64,000 nucleotides of DNA from Diadema setosum (GCA_033980235.1 CM067075.1:24375061-24439060); one strand, 5' to 3'. Shown: positions 1 to 12,900, counted from the stretch's first letter. Notes: generated by a model not told the origin, from the sequence alone. Numbers and translations: made by a program.

Positions 1-130
1 AAACCTTGCAACTTTGCAGAAGGAAGAATTGTTGGCTTTGTGGTAGAAGGCCAGCTAACCACAGGCTTTGTTACAGAGAAAAAAGAACGAAATTGAATAG
101 TATAAAAAAAGGAAACAAACATTTGCTTAC

Positions 131-279
131 CCATGTTGACAATGGCCTTACAGCTGCTTTACTCCATGCAATAGCGATTTCGTTGTAGTATGTGAGCACA
201 GCGAGCAAAACGACGAAAAGGAAGAACAAAACAGCAGATGCGTAGGCCAGTTTGATCATTTTCTGTTTTTCGATCAGCA
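131..279 (-). CDS. Possible internal exon of a small single-pass membrane protein
   Basis: On the minus strand a 149-nt open stretch is bounded by a strong pyrimidine tract plus AG acceptor (just above 279) and a GTAAGC donor (125-130). The frame stays open through the exon and ends at a codon boundary. It encodes about 49 residues: a short charged start (LIEKQKMIK), one hydrophobic helix of about 22 residues (starting LAYASAVLFF), then TYYNEIAIAWSKAAV and a short tail. That is the profile of a single transmembrane segment. I do not recognise the family. The next exon would lie left of the window edge, and no upstream coding exon was identified to the right. Splice sites and helix are seen; that it is a real gene is inferred. 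Confidence 0.4.
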
Positions 280-1206
280 CTAAAAAGAAAAAAAAAGTTA
301 AAACAATTCAAAAAAAGTTGAGACTCTCCAAACTGTAGGATACACGCGCCTGCCTGGGTATAATTCACTCTAACGGATTGCTAACTGCACGCTAAACAAT
401 GATGCTGCAAAGGCTCAATGAGTTCATCCTGCGTTTATGCTTCCACCGTGAGCATGAACCCTATACTCTCTGGTACTATGAGCAACCGCGAAACTGACGG
501 ATGTGCACACTTATGACTTCTTACAGAAACCTAGGAAGGGACCAATTTGCAAGTCTAAGATAGTCATCAGAATACCCATGAAAAAAGGACGCGGTCCGTA
601 CGCAGCACGCACAGATGTAGGAAAGAAACTTCGCAAACGCGGGTGTGCGCACCCACGTAATCACAGACATGCCGACACAAAGTTTTGTTTTTTTACATGT
701 TTTAACACGAAACTAATAATTTTATGAGAATGTGAAAATTGTGCGTATAGAGATAGTCACTCGATTGATACCGTAGTAGCCTTATAGGTGCACTTAGAAT
801 AAATTGCTAATACCAAATATCCCTTTGTATCAGTAATGACTAATGTAGCACCAGCGAGTATCAGTAATGACTAAGGTAGCACCAGCGAGTATCATTCTAT
901 AAACCTGGACCTCAGAGAGCTTCGTTCTCGTAACGTGCGCTATACGTTCCCATTGTCCTCATGACTGTTCTCACGAAAAGAGTCTCCCGTTTCCTAGGGG
1001 ATTCAGTATCAAAATTCACCCATCAACCCTTGCTGTACCAAAGAGTCTTATGTGTACAAATTTCACACACAAATCTATGGACAGTAAATGGATGTGGCAT
1101 GCAAAGGGTTAAGATATACTTGGGGTCGGACTTGTTGGAGTTTCTGACTTCGTCTCTGCACGATTCCATGTATTGTTTGCCATTTGGAGCAATGATTAAA
1201 AAATAT
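280..1206. other. Intergenic stretch, no gene recognised
   Basis: No supported coding exon. The only clear structure is a direct repeat of about 31 bp at roughly 830-893, in which two tandem copies contain CAGTAATGACTAA followed by GTAGCACCAGCGAGTAT, differing by one base. Confidence 0.5.
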
Positions 1207-2234
1207 TATAGGTTTTCCCGCCCAATTTCATCAGATTTGCATTCGAATTGATGACAAGGCGTTCAAATTCAAGGGATTTTTGTCACTGCTCTACTCTCAC
1301 GGTTCATTTTCATTCTTTGCGTATTCAATTTCATTTCATGTCATACCTTTTAGATTTTATTTCATTCAATTTAGCGGCTCAAATTTGGCATTCAATTTCG
1401 CGCCAGCTGGATAGACGTTGAAATTCGCACCAAATACCAGTTTCAATTTCATTTATAGGCACACATCTTCGATCTTTGAACGTTCAAATTCAATTAGAAT
1501 AACCAAGTCTATGCAGTTCTAACGTTGATGGCCATCAACTTTCAGTGTTATCATTTCAATTTCAACATTTCTTTTTCACATTTTTCTTTTATTCGACTAG
1601 TTTCACTTTATTTCCTCATCAAAATGGATATCACATTATTTTACAGAATGGTTAAAATCCGACTTTTGTATTTTGCATTGTATAAGGAGAGATCACACGA
1701 GAACATCGATATCTCAAGTGTGATTATAGTCGTATTACAGGTTTCGTTTTTAGTCACGTTTGAGATTTGAAATGCGTGTGAGATACATTGCATTGGGATA
1801 TTCTTTCTGTTACATATTCGTAATTTCGAAGTTCAGTCTCTTCAGCCGTCGATTTGTTGACGCGCCAGGCACCTTGGCATGTCCGTCTGAGAGTGGTTGT
1901 GTACGGAGAATATACAAACAACATAAGCAGCAACCAAAAACACTTCCCAGATGCTGTAAATGTTTTCCTAATCGTTAATTTGAATTCCTTAATGTACATC
2001 GCAGCTGTGCCGGTGCGAATTTGAATGCGTGTCACGTACAGTTTTAATTTGAACGCGCTGTTTACACGTTTATGTGACAAAATCAGGAATTCGAATGCTG
2101 ATGAAATTAAATTGAATGAACTACTTAGCTTTTTGAATGTTGATCTCGGTGATCATTCAAATTCGCTCGAAAATGAATGCTCGCATCATTAAATCGAATG
2201 CAAATCTGATGAAATTGGGCCGGAAAACCTATAG
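1207..2234. mobile_element. Foldback element of about 1 kb with long terminal inverted repeats
   Basis: The left end (TATAGGTTTTCC, then CCCAATTTCATCAGATTTGC and ATTCGA) reappears as its reverse complement at 2190-2234, giving arms of about 45-50 bp with a few mismatches. The interior is full of degenerate copies of ATTTCAATTTCA and TTCAAATTC on both strands. Short open frames inside are not supported as genes. It resembles a non-autonomous foldback DNA transposon; no target duplication was defined. Confidence 0.6.
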
Positions 2235-2907
2235 TTATCGCATTTGATGCATGTGTGTCGGTCAGTGTATCACAATAAATTCCGTAAAGACTAAATTAAG
2301 GAGATGATATCACTATTTTTCAATAAACCATAACACGAGACGGTTTGTTCCCGGTAATTTTATTATAACGTTTGTTCACATTTCGTATATTTAACAATAC
2401 TTAACAATGATGATACCGATTAATATTTTTACATTGCTTGTTTCTATCCCAAAGTCACATTTTAGATCTATTTTGAAGCACCAAAGCTGGGTTTTTGTTT
2501 CATCTGTAAATGGGAAATGATGCCTTTTAGCTTTACCTATCACGTGTCCATACGCTCGATTTTACTACGAGTTTCTTTTTAAATGTGCATGTTGATATCT
2601 AATGGTAAACGCACACACATAAAGCATCCTACTTTGTCCAATGGGGACAGGAAAACAAAAGCTAATTAGTTCGTTTCCGCTCCCGTGGAGCAGCACGAAC
2701 ACTAGGTCTATAATAAAATATAAAAGAAGAAGAAGAACTCCTTCCATCGCTCCACCCGTTTAAAGTCAAAGATCATAAAAAAAAAGAAAAATGCGAGTAT
2801 TGCCCACTTTGGCGATATTTCCTTTACAATTTTCTAATTTATATACAACAATGTATATATGTGTATAATGATGTTTGTAGTCCGCGTGTTGGTACTAGTA
2901 CAGAAAA
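2235..2907. other. Intergenic stretch, nothing recognised
   Basis: AT-rich sequence with no ORF or splice pattern that I can support and no clear repeat. Confidence 0.4.
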
Positions 2908-3061
2908 GATGACGAAGTAAGGCCAACGGTGCTATTTATTCAAACCAATTTGTTCCTGAAGGAGACGTGATGTGTATAGGTCGAAAATTTGGTTTGAATA
3001 AATACCACCGTTGGAATAAAATGCATATACTATAAAATGCATACTACCCTACTTCGCCATC
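2908..3061. mobile_element. Short inverted-repeat element (MITE-like)
   Basis: The left arm (GATGACGAAGTAAGG, then CCAACGGTGCTATTTATTC and AAACCAA) is matched in reverse complement by the right arm (TTTGGTTTGAATAAATACC, ACCGTTGG and CTACTTCGCCATC). The two arms enclose a loop of about 45 bp. A TA microsatellite follows immediately (3068-3099). Confidence 0.6.
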
Positions 3062-3065
3062 TTAC

Positions 3066-3067
<2 letters not shown>

Positions 3068-3099
<32 letters not shown>
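3068..3099. repeat. (TA)n microsatellite
   Basis: Uninterrupted TA dinucleotide run next to the inverted-repeat element. Confidence 0.9.
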
Positions 3100-3102
<3 letters not shown>

Positions 3103-3427
3103 TATTATTGACATTAAACATATATGTTAACATTAAACATATGTATTAACATTAAAATACCGATTTAAAGCTGAGCATCATTTCGAATTCATATCTGTCA
3201 GAAACCAGAAAATTATTTTCCCCATAGAGATTTATACAAATGCTTTCAGAATTACATGTCATTTTAAACCTTGAAGAGTTGTGTTTGTATTTTGGTAATA
3301 AAGGTCTAAAGGTTGAAAATGTTTATTTTTATCAATTAGGAAAATTAGTGTTAATTTCATGAAGAGTGAGTTGCCAAAGTTATTTGATTATTGTATTTTA
3401 TAGAAACGCCAGTGTTCAAAGTGGGTG

Positions 3428-3684
3428 CTATTCGTTATTCCGAAGGTTCGATATTCCGAAGGTTCGTTAATCCGAAACACGCAAATTCCCTATACCTAGA
3501 GGTTCGTTAATCCGAAAATGAAAAAGGGTTCGTTAATCCGAACATTTGTGGCGTTATTCCGAAGGTTCGTTATTCCGAAGATTTATTCATCCGAAAATGA
3601 AATTCGTAAAAACGAACCTTCGGAATAAAGAATCTTCGGACTGAAGAGCCTTCGGAATAACGAACCTTCGGAATAACGAGCTGT
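3428..3684. mobile_element. Foldback element built from TTCCGAAGGTTCGTTA units
   Basis: Repeated units of GTTATTCCGAAGGTTCG and GTTCGTTAATCCGAAA run forward in the left half and as reverse complements (CGAACCTTCGGAATAAC) in the right half. The whole can fold into one long hairpin. At least eight copies of the CCGAAGGTTCG/CGAACCTTCGG core are present, some degenerate. No coding capacity. Confidence 0.65.
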
Positions 3685-3806
3685 AACCGTTCAAAGTACC
3701 CGACAAGACAATCTAACAAATTTCAACTCTTTATACTCTGCACTAATCTTGCCCAGAATACGTTTGTTTATACAGGACCAAGTTTTTGGAATCCATTTAT
3801 TGATGA

Positions 3807-3811
<5 letters not shown>

Positions 3812-3842
<31 letters not shown>

Positions 3843-4085
3843 TATTCATTTCATTCATTTTTTTTTTCATTTCCCACAGAAACATAAAAATATTTTACAG
3901 AAATTGAATACATACATTTCATCATAATACATAATAAAGGATAAGTTTATGAAATATTGTAAGTATGCGGAAATGCTGGAAATGGGGAGGAATGCTAAAA
4001 AGCATTTCTCGGTGCATATGCACCGAGCCTTGTTGTATTTAAACGAAAAGTAAAGAATTGAAGTGTACTTTTTATTCTTTATCAA
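3812..4085 (-). mobile_element. TA microsatellite and possible 3' end of a truncated LINE (minus strand)
   Basis: A TA run (3812-3837) is followed by TTTATTCATTTCATTCATTT. Read on the minus strand this is an A-rich, pentamer-like tail of the kind that ends many non-LTR elements. No reverse transcriptase remnant is visible, so the call rests only on tail type. Confidence 0.25.
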
Positions 4086-4210
4086 CTCATTTGCATAGTA
4101 TTTTCATAGCAATTGTTTTGTCTGTGCCGAGGATCAATGCCTCCTCTCCAGTAGACGTTCCTTCTATCTATAACAACCCCTTTCCAACGAGTTGCATCCT
4201 CCCTGCTTGA

Positions 4211-4508
4211 AAGGACACAGTGTCCCACAGTGTGAAACACAATGTGAAGCGCAGCGTGGATGCATTGTGAACACAGTGTGTAAGCTCTTCACACTGTTAT
4301 ATTCCAGCGTTTATAAACATTGTGAACCCATTGTGAACCGTCAGTTCACGGTGTGAATCATCAATTTATAATGTGAACCACAACGTTACTATAATTATGA
4401 GCACTATGTGAAAATTTATGCCACACTGTGAAATCTTCTACACAGTGTTAAATTCGAGCGTTTTCGAAGTCAAAATGTGAACACATTGTGAACACACTGT
4501 TGGACACC
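4211..4508. mobile_element. Foldback repeat rich in CACA(G/T)TGTGAA units
   Basis: About a dozen degenerate copies of the motif AACACATTGTGAACACA and its reverse complement fill this interval. The ends are related as inverted repeats (GGACACAGTGTCCCACAGTG at the left, CACACTGTTGGACACC at the right). The motif itself is nearly palindromic (CACAnTGTG). Confidence 0.5.
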
Positions 4509-6408
4509 ATGCTCTTTCCAGTATGGATGTTTTGTCCTGTCTACGACTTTGTTTCCCCCTACCGTTTTCGTGCATGTGTGTGTGTGTGTGTGTGATTCTG
4601 TGTGCTTCCATTACTTCAATTACTTCGTAAGTCAAATTATTTGAGTTACCGTCATCGCTACAGGCTTGTATTTTAATTTGGCCTCTTGTTTCAAATTATG
4701 CAATCATTCTTAATTGATAGTTCCATATCGAAAGCAATAGAATATCAATCAGGGGAATGAAAGTTGAGGTGTATGTTCATCCTGTGATAGCTACGGGAAC
4801 AGTAAGACAAGTTTGAAGGTCAAGTGTAAATTTGTATAATATGTATTTCCCCAGGGGGAAAATTCCGTTATTTACATGGGATGGTATGACTACAGATACG
4901 GCATAAAAGCATGGGATTGGGAAATATTTCATTTAATTGATGATTACAATAGTCCAAGATATAACATTTGACGACAGTTATTCATTTACACGTTATTTCC
5001 ATGACAATTTACTACCTACATAATCACAACGGAATTTCGTAAATAGACCATTTCAAGCGGAATGTTAGCACACACAACCATTGCAGTGGTTTTTCGACAC
5101 ACCTACAACTCATGGTTTAACCGGCAGTTGATTTGTTGAACGAGAATAGATTAATGAACGTATAATACAAGGAAGTTCATACTTCTCAGCAGGGTATCGG
5201 CATGTAAAATGGATATTGTAACTGTGGTGCTATATACATGCATACTCGTTATATCGTATTACTATTATGAAACAATATTGATACCTGATTTCCACCTGCC
5301 GTCTTAAGTGTGTTGGATAATTATGTAAATCATACTTACTGACGACACAGAAGTCTACTTTGACAAGTGGATTACAAGGTACAACGCGGGATACATTATC
5401 TCTTACTCTCCTTAATAATGACATCTTTGCATTGAATTATTTAGTTGCATCAGTGTGACCTTGAGTAATGCACTTATTGTTTAGTTAATTGCAAATGTTA
5501 GGCGAAAAGCACCTGCACTGAGACAAAATAATCGTTTCTTTGTAATGTATGCAGTTCATGGAATGATTGGAAATTACAATGATGAAAGCAAAAGATTGGG
5601 GTGGGGATATGGGATATGAGTTTTTGTTCAATATGCCTCCTGTTAAAATTAAATTCATTGAAAATCTAGATCAGCAGTTCTTATCAGCGATCTTATTCAG
5701 AGAGACTCCCCCCCCCCCCCTCAAAAAAAAAATGAAGAAAACTCATACCCCAAATCACCACGATGTTAATTAAAGCACAGTCAGCAACGTTACAGTGACA
5801 CGGTTGATCACCTGGCGGGAATAAAAACGAAAGAAGGCATTGGTGGTGGTGGTGGCTGTGATAGGTATTATAATGATGACGGGATGATGACGATGATTCG
5901 GCGAGGATTGAGACAGAGATTGAAAAATAACGAGTTCCCGAACGAAAACAATATCTGGGCTACTTAGTATTATACTGAAGGAAAAAACAAAACAAAACGA
6001 AAATGAAATCAAGGAAGCATGTAAAACACGAACCGATTGACCTTATCATGGCACATTGTAGTCAATGTGCAGTACATTTTTCTATTGATGAAAGACTATT
6101 ATGAGAATTGGAAGGATAACTTAATCAAAAAGAAATGTAGATTTAACAATAGAATCACGCTGTCTGAAAATATCGCGGTAAAAACTCGGACCTTTTTGAC
6201 GTTTCGATGATTCAACAATCGTACTATTAGTGTTGAAAGCTATGACTGATTTTTTTTTCTCTCTCTCTCTTCCTCAGGGGGCTGTGAATAGAGCATCAAG
6301 ATGGTTAAAGTCAAGTTTTTCGCATCATGAACAGCCCCCCGAAGAAAACTTTTAGAGCAAAGTAATATAATGTATAGTGGATATTTGTGATGAGGTTTTG
6401 GTTTTGTG

Positions 6409-6413
<5 letters not shown>
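4509..6413. other. Intergenic stretch, nothing recognised
   Basis: AT-rich sequence with a short GT run (about 4576-4594) and a C homopolymer (about 5708-5720). No coding exon could be supported. Confidence 0.4.
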
Positions 6414-6448
<35 letters not shown>

Positions 6449-6546
6449 ATGATATCTAGAGTAAAAACAGTCGTATAAACACCGCACGACTGTTTTTACT
6501 CTTGATATCTATTTTTTACACACCGACGCAGAACTTTCATATTTTG

Positions 6547-6588
<42 letters not shown>

Positions 6589-6600
6589 CATATTGTACAT
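6414..6600. repeat. TA microsatellites flanking a strong hairpin
   Basis: Two TA runs (about 6414-6444 and 6551-6584) flank a near-perfect hairpin at about 6455-6508. Its stem is ATATCnAGAGTAAAAACAGT plus CGT and its loop is ATAAACACCGC. A related half-site (AGAGTAAAAAACAGTCGTAT and ACACCGCA) recurs at 33792-33828, so it belongs to a dispersed family. Confidence 0.6.
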
Positions 6601-7918
6601 ACATACATATATATATAATGGACTGAGGATTAAAATTCTGTCCAGTGCGTCATTTTTGGAGGCGACGTTATAGCCTCTTGACCCAGGTGTATAAATGGGT
6701 AAAAGGGAATGCTTAGGTAATCATAAAGGTATAACTGACACAATAACAGGGTCATTTGGAGGAGCAGTGGCAACACACACTGAAGACGTTACTTTCGGTT
6801 GATGAAAGGTTGATGTGCAATCCCGGATGTGTCAATGAGTTTAATTTACAGTAATGTACACGGATTTTTGCATTGCAGCTACTAATGGAAGGCAGCTCAA
6901 TGGTCCAAGGCTATTTAACCTCTATACATAATATAGTCCTTCTACGCTTGCCGCTCCAAGGGAGCGAAAACGAACGGATTTGTTCCTGGTCACTTATTAA
7001 TAATGAATAGATTGGCTTGTGGACTTTTGAGATTCGTTGTTTGTCTTTGGGCATGCAGGAGATGTACTGCTACCTCAGCACTAGTGCTGGAACTTGTTTG
7101 AATTCGTTCATGTCCTTCCTAACCTCTTTCACAAATTGCTATGATGTTGGATGATATAATTATGTGGTCCCCTGTATACCCAGTTGCAATGGTTCCCATC
7201 ATTGATTGAGTACGAATGCTAAATACATTGTATTAGAATACACCCTCTGTTTATATAGTACAATTATCATTATCATTTTCATTATCATTCCGAGGCATAT
7301 GTGAATTTTTAGCCTAATCTTAAGAAATCTAATGTTCATATTCGTAATCATGTTCTTCTAAAATAGCACCCGAAGATTATATGAAGATTAACGATGCACC
7401 AGAAGTGAAGTTTATGTGTATGTTGAAGTTTTGAGGGAACATACTGCTTGTATTGATATTTCGCATCACCGTCGAATCAAAGGTACGTACAGTGTTTTCA
7501 GAAGAATGAGTACTACATCAATCGTGTAATGCCAAGTTTTAATGTATGTTTTGTATACTCATTGTCCTCGTAATGTGACGTAAGACTATACGGAGTAAGG
7601 AGGGGGAAATGATAGGCGCCAATAAATTTAATATGAAATGAAATGAATTGAGATTTATTTACCAAACAAACAAACAAACATCGTCAACAAAGTCACAACA
7701 ATTAATAGTTATAGTTTTGCAAAAAAGAACTGGCAATAGCGTGCAGGCTAGTCGAGGCCAGTCCTTTCAGTGATATAGATTATAATATATTATAACGTAT
7801 TTACAATATTTACAGAAGAATTGTTAAATGTACATAATTATTTACATGTTTTCATAGGGGATCATTTTTATATTGATAACAGATACTTTCGCAATGATCA
7901 CCCAAGTTAATGAACATT
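6601..7918. other. Intergenic stretch, nothing firmly recognised
   Basis: No coding exon supported. A CTTGACCCAGGTGTATAAAT stretch near 6678 looks like a dispersed repeat but could not be assigned. A (CAAA)n run lies near 7663-7680. Confidence 0.35.
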
Positions 7919-7919
7919 A

Positions 7920-7991
<72 letters not shown>
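7919..7991. repeat. Compound (TA)n(TG)n microsatellite
   Basis: About 11 TA units run directly into about 25 TG units. Confidence 0.95.
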
Positions 7992-7994
<3 letters not shown>

Positions 7995-8217
7995 GTATGT
8001 AAGCAAAAATGGGGGAATTAAAAAGGGGACACTGATAGAGGAGGAGTGGTGAGGGGCGAGATATAAGGGTGTCATGATAGAACCTATAAACTGGGTCAGT
8101 TTATTTTTCATTTCAACGCAAGTACACTTCTCAGTATTTTTAATTCAATGTTCCCATGAAACCAGTCTTTTCATAATCATCCCACCGGGTGTTCTAATGG
8201 GTGCACGTCACGAGACC

Positions 8218-8535
8218 AACACCCACGAGTCATACCGCCCACGAGTCATACAGCTCACAAGTCATACATCCCATGAGTTATATTGCCTACAGCTCATGAG
8301 TCAGACAGCCCACGAGTTATACAGCTTAGAAGTCATACAGTCCATTAGTTTGACACTTAGCTAACAAGGCCCACGAGAGTGACACATTAAGCGACATGTT
8401 GTATCTGTCGAACTCGTGGGCTGTTTTTACCTAGTGTCGAACTCATGGGCTGTATGACTCGTGAGCTGTATGACTCATGGACCTGTTTTCAATGTGTAAC
8501 TCCTGGGCTGTATGACTCGTGGTTGTCGGTCTAGT
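8218..8535. mobile_element. Foldback minisatellite element, copy 1
   Basis: The left arm consists of about eight degenerate tandem copies of a 16-bp unit close to CCCACGAGTCATACAG. The right arm carries the same unit in reverse complement (CTGTATGACTCGTGGG and CTCATGGGCTGTATGACTC). A non-repetitive centre of about 60 bp lies between them. This architecture, inverted arrays of short tandem repeats, matches Foldback-type elements. A second member lies in LRRC46 intron 3. Confidence 0.65.
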
Positions 8536-9548
8536 ATGGGATGGCCCGTTCTAGTAAATGAGCTTCATTTACTTATCCTGAGAACTTTATTGACTCAGAA
8601 TACGTTTGCTTATACCCATACTAGGTTTTTGAATTCATTAAGGTGTGAAATTAAAAAAAAAAATAATCTTCATCTTTGTATCCTTTTAAGAGCAAGTTGA
8701 ATTTAATGTTTTTTGTAAAATTCTCGCTGAGATATTATTCATTTTCATTACCTAGGTCACAAAAACTTCAAGGTTCATCATCAATCACTGAAACTGTCAT
8801 TACGCGATGAAATACACTATCTTACTTGCATAATCCTTGCTCAGCTGGGTGCAGCCACCCGCTGTCCAAAGCACCTCCTCAATTCCCTTTTCCGTTTCCC
8901 TTGTTTAACATGTAGGCATTCTCTTCCATTCTTTCCTTTCTTTCCTTTTATTCTATTTTGCCTCATTCCTTTCAATCGTATACGTCACAGTCAAGTCATG
9001 TCATGTTGTTGTGTTTCTCCTATTTTGTTCCGTCCTGCTTTAAATTATTTTTGTGCTAAGTATTTGTAATTAAGTATCCTCATAGAATCTTCTGAGTGGT
9101 TCACAAAATAAAAAAAAAAAATCCTTTTTAGTGGACCTCTCAGTTATTTTTTTTTTCTCTGAACACATAACTTTGTATTTTGCCGCTATGTATGTATATC
9201 TTAACTTTATTTGTCATCTATCATTTCGAAATCAAATCCTGGTTTATTCTGAGGTATGTTTTGTTGGAAAAAAAAACCCAGAGAAAATAAAAAATAAAAT
9301 GTATAAAAAACATGAAAAATCAAACCGAGAAACCGAGGGGATATAGGACTGAAATGTAAAGGCGATTTTTTTTTTAATATCGTGTCTTCTGTATACAATA
9401 TAAAGACAAACAGAGAAGATTACGTTTTTACCAAGTGATTGTTTTTGAACGTTTGTAGACGAAGACCGTTAAAATCAAGAACAGTTGAAGAAATGAAACA
9501 AATCGTTGAAAAACATGTTGGGGTAAGAAGATTTGAAATGGGTTTTGT
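8536..9548. other. Intergenic stretch, A-rich tails only
   Basis: Contains poly-A-like runs (about 8656-8670 and 9107-9120) that may be the ends of retroposed sequences. Nothing coding is supported. Confidence 0.3.
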
Positions 9549-9960
9549 CCAAGTTCAAGTTCAAGTTCGAGTTTATTCGTTTTTTCCACAATAAGTAATA
9601 TAAAGATAAATCTCACTTTCTTGAGTGACAGAAACAATGCATGTAAATTTATACAGAGAAAACAACAATAATAGGAAAAACTAACAGAATCGATACATTG
9701 CAATAGTTGCTGAGGAAACGAAGGTGAAAGAATTGTCAATATGCACTGAGTGAAAAAAAAAAACCCGGAGGGACCCACTAAAAAGACAATGCTTGTAGAG
9801 TGTGGGCCCCTCTTGTATTAAAAACTCGATGCAAAATTTGACTAGTATAGCAACAAAGCAGTACAAAAAAAAATGGCACAAAGGTTTAGCATGTTCTATG
9901 TATAGCAGGAATAATCTTTTATAGGAGCAGGTTGTCGAATGGTCAGACACAAAATATTGG
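9549..9960 (-). mobile_element. Possible 3' part of a truncated LINE (minus strand)
   Basis: CAAGTTCAAGTTCAAGTTC followed by GAGTTTATTC reads on the minus strand as GAATAAACTCGAACTTGAAC. That is a polyadenylation-like signal followed by a short tandem-repeat tail, typical of CR1-like 3' ends. No reverse transcriptase similarity is visible in the remaining sequence. Confidence 0.3.
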
Positions 9961-12900
9961 GTGGACGTACACGCCTGGGATGAATCACTACAACTGTTCG
10001 AACCAGTGACCAGTTGCCATGGTTAATTGAGTCTCCGAGGGGAAAGTGAGTGTCTATGCGGATGTACATACCTGGCTATTAGTGCATCGCAACTATAGAT
10101 AGCACGAAAGCATGAGCAGGGGGACTCAGTCTTCTAATCCTATCATTGACAAAGCGTCCTCGCTTTCTTTCTTTCTTTTTTTTTTTTTTTTGTAACCAGG
10201 ACAATTGAGGTCTTTCCATGGTCAGATTCCCGATCAAACTCATCATCAAAGAGGAAGACAACAGACCCCCTTCTGCCATAACGTGATGTCTGTAGCCAGT
10301 CAGCGGCGTCAGATGCCCATCACGTTCGCTGGATAGTTGCCAGCGGTAAGGACAAAAAACAAACAAAAACAAAAACAAAACAAAACAAAATGTGGACAAC
10401 GGTTTAAGCTGTTAAAAGTACAGGCTTTCTCTTCTGACTTAACAAGAAGGAACGCGGAAGCATCTCTTCACAAATTTGCAGAAAAGCGCAAATCTTTCAG
10501 TCTCACAGCATTGAAAGAGAATGTCTTTGGGAGGTAAAGGAAAATTCCCTCTTTTCTCTCTTCCGTTTACCACTATCGTTATGAAAGTAAATATTTCTGC
10601 AAAAAAAACAAACAAAAAACAAACAAAAAAAACAAACAAACAAACAAACAAGCAAATAAACACAAAACAAGCAAAAAAAAAAAAACTGTGAGGAAACGAC
10701 AATCAAATATAGAAATAAGATGACTCCAGACTCGCAAATAATCACAGGTACATTTATTACATTAATACCATCAACTTTTAGACATTTAGATAATAATATA
10801 ACATATGTCTTTCTCTCCAGTCAAGCGACATCGTAATCCTGAAAATTATTTCATCAACAAAAATTGATCACACACAACAGACCCAACGTTTGGACCACGC
10901 TTATACAAAAACAAAATAATTTATTTATCGTTAAAAAAAATGTGCTAAAACCCCAGCCTTAAACATGACATGTAAGACTCTAAGACAATATATAGAAAGT
11001 GAGCTGTATCATCACAAAATGGTAAGAGAATTTCAAAGATATGTAAGAAGATGTCATATGTAAAGCTGCAAAGCTGCAAAGTTTTATGATTACTTTTCCT
11101 CACTTGGTAAAATTTTAGCACAGAATACCCTGATTTTTTCTGCGACACCTTCAACTTTTGTTTCTCTAATCAAACTAAATATATTTCGCCCTCAGCCACA
11201 ATGAAAAAGAAATTCAGATTTCTGTAACGATTAAGATCCAGAAGAATTCTAGATTCAAAGCATTTAAAATTTTTTACCTTATGTCGTCGACCCTCTTTTT
11301 TGTATTTGAAATCCGTTAACCACTGTATCTATTTATGAGAGCACATGCTTCATGACAACATGGCAATATGACAATAAAAAGTCACCCCTCTGTTAAAAAG
11401 GTGAACAAAAAAATTAATAATAATTGCTCAGTAGATTTCGAGATTGGAATGAATTGTTTCCATATCTCATTAAAACTTGAAGCTGAAACTGTACCCATTA
11501 TCTGCTGCTTCCGTTTCATTTCGGTCTGTATTTTCTTCAACATGTGTTAAATGAAGACACCACTGTACATCAAATTAACGAATGCTAGTACACTTCGACT
11601 AAGATACTCTTAAAGGGTATAAATGTAATAAACAAATTTAATGGTCAATGCCTCAGTATGTTAGAGTAGCAAGGAAGTGTATATAAAGGAAACTATAAGA
11701 CCTGTTCATTCATAAAGTTTTCCGAATTGCAGCTAAAGGTCACGGTAAATTCTTTATTCTTTGAAATTGAGGAGATTTCATTTCTGTAAAACAATAACAA
11801 CAACAAAACAGTACCACTCCCAAAACCTACACGAGCTGCGCAAACACCAGATATTTTCAGTTGAATGGTAATATCTCTTAGGACTCTTTCAAGGATTTTG
11901 ACACAGGAAAAAAGCCATAAAAATAATATTGTGTATTTCATCACGGAGCCAATGGTCATGCCTTGTGTACTTTTGGTGTGACCCGTCCAAAATACTGTAA
12001 AACATTTATTCAAGTTAGACTCGCACTTGGTTGTAATATTTTGAAAAATTTCCATTGAATTTGCCACAAAAAAAGACAACCCCACAAAAAAACAACAACA
12101 CTAAAGTATTCAATTGCCTCGTAATTTGGTTCTGTTAACCTCCACCCACCCTCCCCCCCCCCCCCTCATATTTTCATAGACTTACTGTATGGAAGCTGTG
12201 TTCTTTGTTTGCAGCACTTATACGGATAGTTCCCGTAAGGCGAATTAACATTTACTTCATCCGGAAATCATTCTTCTATGTAAAACCGTCACAGTCCTTC
12301 CTTTGTTCTCTCTATCAACTTCCTGCTGGTGGAGTCACATGTTTGACTTCCTGTTTGACGTCACTGGTATTTTGTTTAAAGGTTTTCATTGGCCCTGTTT
12401 TAGGTAAAAAAAAAATGACGTATAAATAAGTGATTCCTATGTATTGTGTCTGTAATTTTGCTTACCTATGATTCTGTGACATAGATTTGATTGCAATTTG
12501 AGAATAAATGCTGACCTCAAACCCTTAGAGGAACTTTAAAAATGTAATGAAAAAGTTGTTACCAAGCTTCGTTTGTTTGTTATGTGACAAAACGTGATAA
12601 CCTTGCCAAACTGACATGTTATTTGAACGAAATTTGATTCACCCTCTGTACATAGTGTACTCAGTTGAATGGCACATGTTAGTACATTTCAAAACGTACT
12701 ATTTCAAATAGGTAAACACGCAAGTTGATAACACTGTTTGGTATCCTTTTAATAGCAAGTTGCTGAATTGCAAATAAAAAAAAAGAAAAGAAAAAATGTT
12801 GGCAACAAAAATTTCAGAGTTTCGGAGTTTACCATAAAGATATAGCATTTATTGGTATCTCAGTTAATAATTACGCATGTGTCTCTATTACATGTTATTA

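Noticed and set aside
1754..2080. 108-codon minus-strand frame
   Set aside because: Lies within the 1-kb foldback element and shows no domain or splice evidence.
6640..6850. Possible SINE
   Set aside because: Some phrases look like a dispersed repeat, but I could not find convincing polymerase III A and B boxes or a tail.
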